Shown here: one piece after another, positions 58,140 through 64,000 of the stretch
How the letters are laid out: every line of letters begins with the position of its first letter
How positions within the stretch are numbered: position 1 is the first letter of the stretch
NCBI GenBank assembly: GCA_941918925.1
Contig: OW799237.1
Coordinates: forward strand, 69,247,626-69,311,625
DNA: 64,000 nt
Direction of reading: 5' to 3'
Origin: Phyto melanocephala
Taxonomy: Eukaryota; Arthropoda; Insecta; Diptera; Rhinophoridae
Made by a program: the position numbers and the translations under genes
Notes under the pieces: generated by a model
Told to the model about the DNA's origin: nothing
Seen by the model: only the letters and a program-made list of their open reading frames with translations
The model's database searches: none

Positions 58140-61100
58140 TTAAAAACGATCACGTATATTAGCTTCCTTAATGAAACTAATTAGTTGAGAATATATACCA
58201 ATATCATGTGAGTTTAGTAAATCAAAAAAGTTTGTGAATCTACGAAATAGTTGATGCTTAGTGCGAATTTGATTAAATTCCGAACAATGAAAGATGAGAT
58301 GTTCCGGGTGATCAGTCATGTTACAAAAATCACATAAATCCGTTGATTTCCTACGTATCACGTGAAGATAAACGCCACTATAACAATGTCCACATAGGAG
58401 TCTATTAATAATCTTCGTATCAGTTGGATCCAATTTAGACACAGCGTACCACGGTATGATGGGTATTGAAGGGAAAAGGGAAGCAAAAAACCGACCTGAA
58501 CTTTGAGACCTAGACCGATATTCCTCAAACCATTCTCTCTCCAAAGAATCTTTGATATTTACAAGGGCATCCCCAAAGGGGAGTCCGATATTCAAGGGGG
58601 CCCCAAGGTCAACAGCCTGCTTTGCCAGACTGTCTGCCCTCTCATTAAAACTAATGCCAACATGGGCAGGAACCCATACAATATGTACCTCGAGAATATT
58701 GGAATCTCTAATAGAGCTATGAATTTCCGAAATCAAATGATTCTTAGAATTACTGCGCCTCAATAGCGTACAGGCATTTCTGCTATCAGTATAAACAACT
58801 AGACGGGGGACGCTGTCCTCAATTGCGGTGTCTATCGCTCTTTTAATGGCAACTAACTCGCCAGAAAGGGACGATACTCTGTAGGGGAGTCTGTGCAAAA
58901 AGAACCGATCAGTACGAATATAAAGAACTGCACAGCCGGTGCCACAATCAGTAATTGACGCATCCGTAGCCACTGCAGTGAAACCCTTGGAGTCGTAGAA
59001 ATGGGTTGACGCCAGGTAGTGAGCAATGAGAGACTCCTTCGAGACACCAACCTTTTTGTTAAAGGACGTTTCAATAAAAATTTTCAGTTTGCAAGAAGGT
59101 TCGCTGACCACAATAGCCGGAATTGAGTCAAAGATGTTCCTAAATTCCTATAGACAAAGGAGTAACTGTTTACAAGATGTGAAGGTGCTGACCTGATCAG
59201 ATCCATTAGGGATGGGTTAGAGCAAGCTAATTTAAGCAGTTCCTTCGCAGCCAAATAAGTCGCCCTAATGTGTGGAGGCATTTCGTTTGCCAAAACATAA
59301 ATGGCCTGAACAGGAGTGGAGGGGCATAAGCCTAAACAGCGTCTGAGGGTAGTGTTTTGAAGGGTCTGAATTTTCCTGTTAACATAGCCGGGCGCATGAG
59401 CTGAAGTAGATCTAGCATATTCAATTTTACCCCTGATAAAGGACCGATAAAATTTCAAAGCAATGTGCGGCCTCAGACCACCTCTGATGTTAGTGAGACT
59501 CTTCAGAAGATTAATTGCCGTAGATGATTCCCTTAGAACGCGCTCATAATGTTCCCCAACGCTTAAGGAATTTTTAATGGTTAAACCAAGGAACTTAAGG
59601 GAGTTAACCTGGACAATGGCGGAGCCATCTATAGAGAGGTTCATGTCAAAATTGGCCCTTCTGCCAAAAAACATACATTTGGTCTTGGATGCATTCAAAC
59701 TCAGGTTGAGAGAGGAGCAAAGGGAGCGAAAATTACCTATCTTACAATCTAGGTTAGAGACAGCATGCTCAAAACATTGGTGAGAAGAAAGAATCAAAAA
59801 GTCATCAGCATATTGAAAAACAAAGGTGTCACTATCCTCAATCGAGTGCAGGTAGGTGGTGTAAAGGTTAAAAAGCAACGGACTGAGACAGCTGCCCTGA
59901 GGGAGTCCATTAAAAACACGAACTGAGGAACTACCGAGACAAAGCTCCCTGTCAGACAGAAAACACGAAATCCAGTCGATTAAGTCCAACGGAATACCCT
60001 CACTGACTAGGATGTTTCTGAGAAAAGAAACATTCACACAATCGTATTCATTGCTAATGTCAATGGATGCCACAACTACTCTCAAACCCAGGGATTTGAG
60101 GTATGACACCCTGAAAAGAACCTCATTTAAGCAGGTGGTGGTAGACATTCTTCCCCTGTAAGCAAAAGACCGCGCAGGAAGCACCTCGAGTTCTTCCACC
60201 ACGGTAGACAACCTTCTCTTGACCATCATATTCACCAACTTCAAAAAAACAGAAATAAGAGCAATAGGCCTAAAATTACCAAACCCGTTTAGCAACCCAT
60301 TCGTTTTGGGAATAGGGACTATCCTAATTTTCCTCCACGCAGGATGTATAGAACAACCTCCAAATGTGTCATTAAAAACCTGCAAAAGTGCCTGTTTAGA
60401 GTCAGAGGGTAGAGTCTTGACCATATCATACGTCACCCGGTCAAGGCCCCCCGCAGAGGGACGTTTCCTAGAGTCTAAAGCCGTCACAAATTCATCATAC
60501 GATAACGGAGTGCAGGGACCATTCGATAACCTATCGAAGGACGTCTGAAAATTTGACGGAACCTGGTCGGTCAGATATTGCAAGTATGGAAGGCTGTTAC
60601 CCTCATCCCATGCAGATGATCTCTTCACCCTGTGGTTCTTAAGACTATTAACAAACCTCCACGCCGCAGCAGTGTTAGGTTGTTCGTTCACCTCATTAAC
60701 CCTTTTCTGAAAACTTTTATTCTTAGCCTCCCTTACAGCAGATTTCCAAACCTTCCCAGCTAAGATACACTCCTCAAGATTGACAGAGGATGGATACTTT
60801 TGAGCCTTTTTTCTAGCCGCGACATATCTCCTAAAAAGACGAAGCAGGTCATCATTCCACCAAACTTTAGGAATATATTTATCAGACTTAAAAGTAGCAC
60901 TGGAAATTTCCATTTGAAATGCCCCAGCGATCGATATCGCGTCAGGACGGAGGTGTAGTTTCGAAATATTCCCAAGAAGTTTACGTTTGGATAAAATAGT
61001 ACGGGGAGCAACAACAACTGCGTCAATATCAATAATAATAGGAAAGTGGTGAGAGCCACAAATCCACATGGGCCTCGTGCACCACTGGACAGATAGTGAT

Positions 61101-61682
61101 GAAAGTTTGGAAAAGGTGAGGTCCAGAACAGACCCACGGTCCTCCTGTATACGAGGGCGGAATGTAATAGACCCATCATTCAAACAAACAAGGTCAGATT
61201 GGCCGAAAATTTCAGTGAAACGGGATCCACGAGGCGAGTCAAAACTACCACCCCAAAGTGAGTGACGAGCATTGAAATCACCTCCCATGACCACATTGCG
61301 CATGCCCTCCAGATAGGATAGTATGCGTACCAGCTCACTAACACATACATCAGTCGTCAAACTGGGCGGAAAATAGATCGACACAAAAACAAGGTTTGGC
61401 TCCAAGCTCGTGGTTTTGACCATAATGACATCCAGGGCAGATGGAAAGTTGATCCTTTTCGCACGTATAGATTTTCTCACACATATGGCACAGCCACCAT
61501 AACCATCTAAGCGAACCTTAGAAAAAATCTCATAATTCAAAATTTTACAGTCCGGATCAGTGTCATCAACATTAAAAATTTCGAAAAAAAAGGCATACAT
61601 CTATATTGTGATTGTTAACGTAAAATTCAATAGCAGTTCTGTTAGATCTCAAACTTTGAATGTTGTATTGAAGAATTCTCAT
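58140..61682 (-). pseudogene. LINE ORF2: endonuclease, RT and RNase H, frameshifted
   Basis: Starts at the ATG at 61682-61680, which overlaps the ORF1 stop (TAATG), and reads MRILQYNIQSLRSNRTAIEF. The frame is lost at an 8-base T-run (A-run at 61584-61591 on +), then resumes for 838 codons (to 59084). APE endonuclease motifs: NIQS, MGGDFNARHSLWGG, SPRGSRF. RT motifs: IPIPKTN, FRPIALISVFLK, SFAYRGRMSTT, ASIDISNEYDCVN, GLPQGSCLSPLLFNLY, YADD (59812-59801), SKTKCMFF and LKFLGLTI. A second frameshift near 59130 precedes the RNase H domain (to 58140): ATDASITDCGTG, YTDSRN, VWVPAHVGISFNERADSLA. A C-terminal zinc-like CDFCNMTDHPEHLIFHC follows. The catalytic residues look intact; two indels inactivate it. 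Confidence 0.9.
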
Positions 61683-63232
61683 TATTGGGTAGAGGGAAGC
61701 GTAGATGACGGGTCACCAGTGACTCGTAAATTCGAGAGAGCATTAGATATTTTCTTATTGAAGTCATCCAAAACACGTAGGTGGGACATAGAGCCCTCCT
61801 TAGTAACAAAATCTTTTATGAATGTAGAAAACTCCGTAAAGACCTTTTCAAATTCAGACACCCTAACGTTGTTATCCCTGTAAATAACCGGGATAGTAGG
61901 GTCAGTGTTCAAAGGTTGTAGGGCCGAAAAATGTGGGGCAGGCCTAGGTCTCGGGGGGTTGGGTTGAATCACCCGATTAAACTGACGCTTGGTAAGGATC
62001 TTGTTGACCTCCCGGTCCCTATTCTTGGAGGGCGTGGAGGTGGCCAAGGGAAGAGCAGGAAAATTCTCCTCATAATCATTGAATATGTCAAATCGGTTCG
62101 TAGAATACGATTTAATAACCTCAGACCTAGAGAGGCGCTTAAGGGTCATAATCTTCAAAATATCGTCCTCCTCATGCCACTTAGGGCATAGTTTGCGTTC
62201 CCTGCTAGAGTGGTTAATGCCACCGCATAAAAGACACTTTTTGATACAATTGCCATCACATACCTCCTTAGAGCAGTTTAAACACCTCTTCCTGGAGCGG
62301 CAGCCCTTGGACGTGTGACCAAGACGACCGTAGTTGTGGCATTGACGCAATGGTGGATAATACACATTGACCCTAATTAAGGAGAAGTCCAGAAAAATAT
62401 GCTCTGGAATATTTCCAGATCGAAAGCCAATCTTGACAGACAGAGTCGGTGTCTCCGCACCAGTGTCCCTGTCCTTTCTTAAAAAGCGCTTGACTGATAC
62501 TATTTCAGTATCAGAGGTCGCAGACTCACGAATATATTCATCAGTCAAATCTAATGGAATACCATGAATAACACCATAAGAATAAATAAAGGTATCAGGA
62601 ATAAATGCCTTAAGGCCAACCTGGCTAAAATCCTGGGTGACAAACTTATTAGCGCTCGACACAGAATCGAATTTCACACGGTATAGTGTCCTGCCTATAG
62701 GAGTAATCAAACGAATGCCACTTACCTTGAACTTCCTGATTTTACGGTAGAGAAAAAGAGAATTACCAATTTTTTCATTGCCAGTTTCAGTGGCCGAAGA
62801 TTCAACTAAAACTAAGTAGTCACCCTCATGCCCCTGGGGGTATAAATTCAATTTAAAAGGACCAGCCTCACATTGTACATCACCATTAGCACGTTGAGTC
62901 ACATTCTCATTCACATCATTAATCACCTCTGGAACTACGTCCATTTCCATGCCCTTAGACACAGACATCTTGGATCTTAAGTTGGCCAGAAATTCAGGCA
63001 CAGCCTTGTTCAGATCGGTCAGGGACACACTGTGTTTGGATACAACTGATGATTTCAAAGCAGAAATTCTGTTATTCTTGGCCAAGGGTGCTGAAACATC
63101 CGGGTTAGAGTTAGTTCTCTTCACATTTCCACGTGGTTTTTTAAAGTTGTGAGATAAATTGGATTGAAAAAAATTCTCAAAGTCCGGTTGTGAAGATGTA
63201 TGAGAGACAGGGGACGAATCTTCGTCCCCCAT
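61682..63232 (-). CDS. LINE ORF1 (gag-like nucleic-acid-binding protein)
   Basis: 516 codons from the first ATG (63232-63230, MGDEDSSPVSHTSS) to TAA at 61684-61682. An RRM-like region, about residues 140-270, has RTLYRVKFDSVSSANKFVTQ. Then come three cysteine knuckles around residues 300-365: QCHNYGRLGHTSKGC, RCLNCSKEVCDGNC and KCLLCGGINHSSRERKLC. The first knuckle has Tyr where the second Cys is expected (TAC at 62332-62330; a single G-to-A change from TGC). The product would bind element RNA to form ribonucleoprotein particles. The open frame is otherwise intact. Confidence 0.9.
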   Translation of the reverse strand: MGDEDSSPVSHTSSQPDFENFFQSNLSHNFKKPRGNVKRTNSNPDVSAPLAKNNRISALKSSVVSKHSVSLTDLNKAVPEFLANLRSKMSVSKGMEMDVVPEVINDVNENVTQRANGDVQCEAGPFKLNLYPQGHEGDYLVLVESSATETGNEKIGNSLFLYRKIRKFKVSGIRLITPIGRTLYRVKFDSVSSANKFVTQDFSQVGLKAFIPDTFIYSYGVIHGIPLDLTDEYIRESATSDTEIVSVKRFLRKDRDTGAETPTLSVKIGFRSGNIPEHIFLDFSLIRVNVYYPPLRQCHNYGRLGHTSKGCRSRKRCLNCSKEVCDGNCIKKCLLCGGINHSSRERKLCPKWHEEDDILKIMTLKRLSRSEVIKSYSTNRFDIFNDYEENFPALPLATSTPSKNRDREVNKILTKRQFNRVIQPNPPRPRPAPHFSALQPLNTDPTIPVIYRDNNVRVSEFEKVFTEFSTFIKDFVTKEGSMSHLRVLDDFNKKISNALSNLRVTGDPSSTLPSTQ

Positions 63233-63498
63233 CCTCGAGATTTTTTTAACACGCAGCTTCGGTTCAACACTCACTTAAATTAGGTTCGAAAAATAACTCT
63301 TATTGCCTTTTTTTCCTAAGTAAAATTCAAACAAGCACGAAAAAATAGCACTTGAAATATTTGTTACTTGATATAATCAAAAAGACGCTTCGCGAAAGTT
63401 CTTAACAAAAAGAAAGAAAAAAGCAACCGTAGCCACAAGCGAAAAAAGAGAAGTGATATCAAAATATATATATTAATAAAACTAAGTGAAAATTACCA

Positions 63499-63713
63499 AG
63501 TAACAGTGCTATATTAGGCCGTGCCGAATCTTATATACCTTATATTTTTTTTTTAATTTTACAATGGGATGTTTTTATATATGCATGTTTTTATATGTAT
63601 GCACGTATTTCATATGGGATGAATGGTGATACAAACTACTGTTATTGCATGACTACACGTTGTGAAGGGTATATAAGATTCGGCACGGTCGAATATAGCA
63701 CTCTTACTTGTTT
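63499..63713 (+). repeat. two DINE 3' ends in head-to-head arrangement
   Basis: 63499-63540 is a reversed DINE 3' end (AAGTAACAGTGCTATATTAG plus hairpin, TATATACC). It is followed directly by a forward 3' half (63550-63713: ACAATGGGATGTTTTTATAT to TCGGCACGGTCGAATATAGC and TTACTTGTTT). The 5' halves of both are gone, giving a foldback of about 45-bp arms. Confidence 0.65.
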
Positions 63714-64000
63714 TATTTTCCTTTGAAGTTGCTTTCACGTTCAGACATAGCAATTAACTTGTCCAAGTTTCGTTTTCTTTTACCCAGCATTTGTACATGA
63801 AAGTAATTTCATGATATTCTTTACTAACACAATCACATTTATTTTACTTTCCACTCAGATTTCAACGATTTTTTCAAGAAAGTAAATTTTGACGTTTTCA
63901 AGAAAGTAAAGTGACAAATAGTAAACACTGTTGCCTACTAATAAAACTTATACAAATTTACAGGATTGTGGTAAAATAGTAATTTTATATTTAACTTATT
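63714..64000. other. no clear gene; short tandem repeat
   Basis: Contains TTACCCAGCATTTGTACATG near 63780, possibly another TACCCAGCA-type terminus. TTTCAAGAAAGTAAA is repeated near 63873 and 63897. No gene recognised. Confidence 0.3.

Larger units (their letters stand above)
57893..63451 (-). mobile_element. full-length LINE with 16-bp target duplication
   Basis: 5,559 bp on the - strand. The 16-bp repeat AGTGATATCAAAATAT occurs at 57877-57892 and 63452-63467. A T-run at 57893-57902 is the poly(A) tail in reverse. The 5' end reads CTCTTTTTTCGCTTGTGGC. It has two ORFs: a gag-like ORF1 with CCHC knuckles, and ORF2 with endonuclease, reverse transcriptase and RNase H. RNase H plus an APE endonuclease places it in the I/LOA/R1 group; the clade cannot be settled by eye. 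The insertion looks young but carries frameshifts. Confidence 0.93.

Noticed and set aside
58503..62567. Several + strand ORFs (for example 58503-58766, 59577-59783, 60219-60548, 61931-62191)
   Set aside because: Antisense shadows of the LINE ORFs, which carry all recognisable motifs on the - strand.

Overview
This is 64 kb of AT-rich nuclear DNA from a higher fly. The intron-bearing genes read as close dipteran orthologues. The repeats (DINE-1-like Helentron derivatives, a rosa-type mariner, hAT, piggyBac, Tc1 and I/R1-like LINE relics) suggest a calyptrate fly such as a blowfly, flesh fly or muscid. The species cannot be named from sequence alone. There is no bacterial operon, CRISPR array or recognisable tRNA or rRNA gene.

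Four cellular genes could be reconstructed exon by exon. (1) 14-3-3zeta (leonardo), + strand, 12188-22559, 248 aa, with two mutually exclusive versions of its fifth coding exon. (2) A PARL/rhomboid-7 mitochondrial intramembrane protease, + strand, 44117-45477, 357 aa. (3) RBM48, a splicing-associated RNA-binding protein, - strand, 48025-46144, 164 aa. (4) Pngl (NGLY1), cytosolic peptide:N-glycanase, - strand, 56206-51538, 655 aa, seven coding exons. rho-7 and RBM48 are convergent. RBM48 and Pngl lie on the same strand. The four do not form a pathway.

Most of the rest is transposon debris, often with readable boundaries. About sixteen DINE-1/Helentron-like copies (two subfamilies, both orientations) are scattered throughout. 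The 5.8-8.7 kb region is three layers deep: a hAT element with 8-bp target duplications contains a DINE, which contains another DINE. The 28.2-29.8 kb region is a 1.58 kb inverted-repeat element of unknown class that carries a scattered 10-bp motif. The 30.6-34.9 kb region holds a hAT element whose 5' part was tandemly duplicated. One duplicate was then hit by a Tc1-like element, and the other preserves the empty site. The 36.7-40.8 kb region is a DINE split by a 1.93 kb element with 5-bp target duplications, followed by a young 1,096-bp tandem duplication and a nested 301-bp one.

The 41.8-44.0 kb region has a hAT-like and a Harbinger-like non-autonomous element. The 57.9-63.5 kb region is a full-length, recently inserted LINE (16-bp target duplication) on the - strand. 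It has two ORFs joined by a UAAUG stop-start overlap and carries two frameshifts. Many small foldback MITEs fill introns and intergenic DNA. I found no clearly new biological system. The most useful leads are the unclassified 28-kb element, the LINE's UAAUG coupling, the hammerhead-like tails at 6.6 and 17.3 kb, and the near-perfect hairpins at 11.2 and 50.4 kb.
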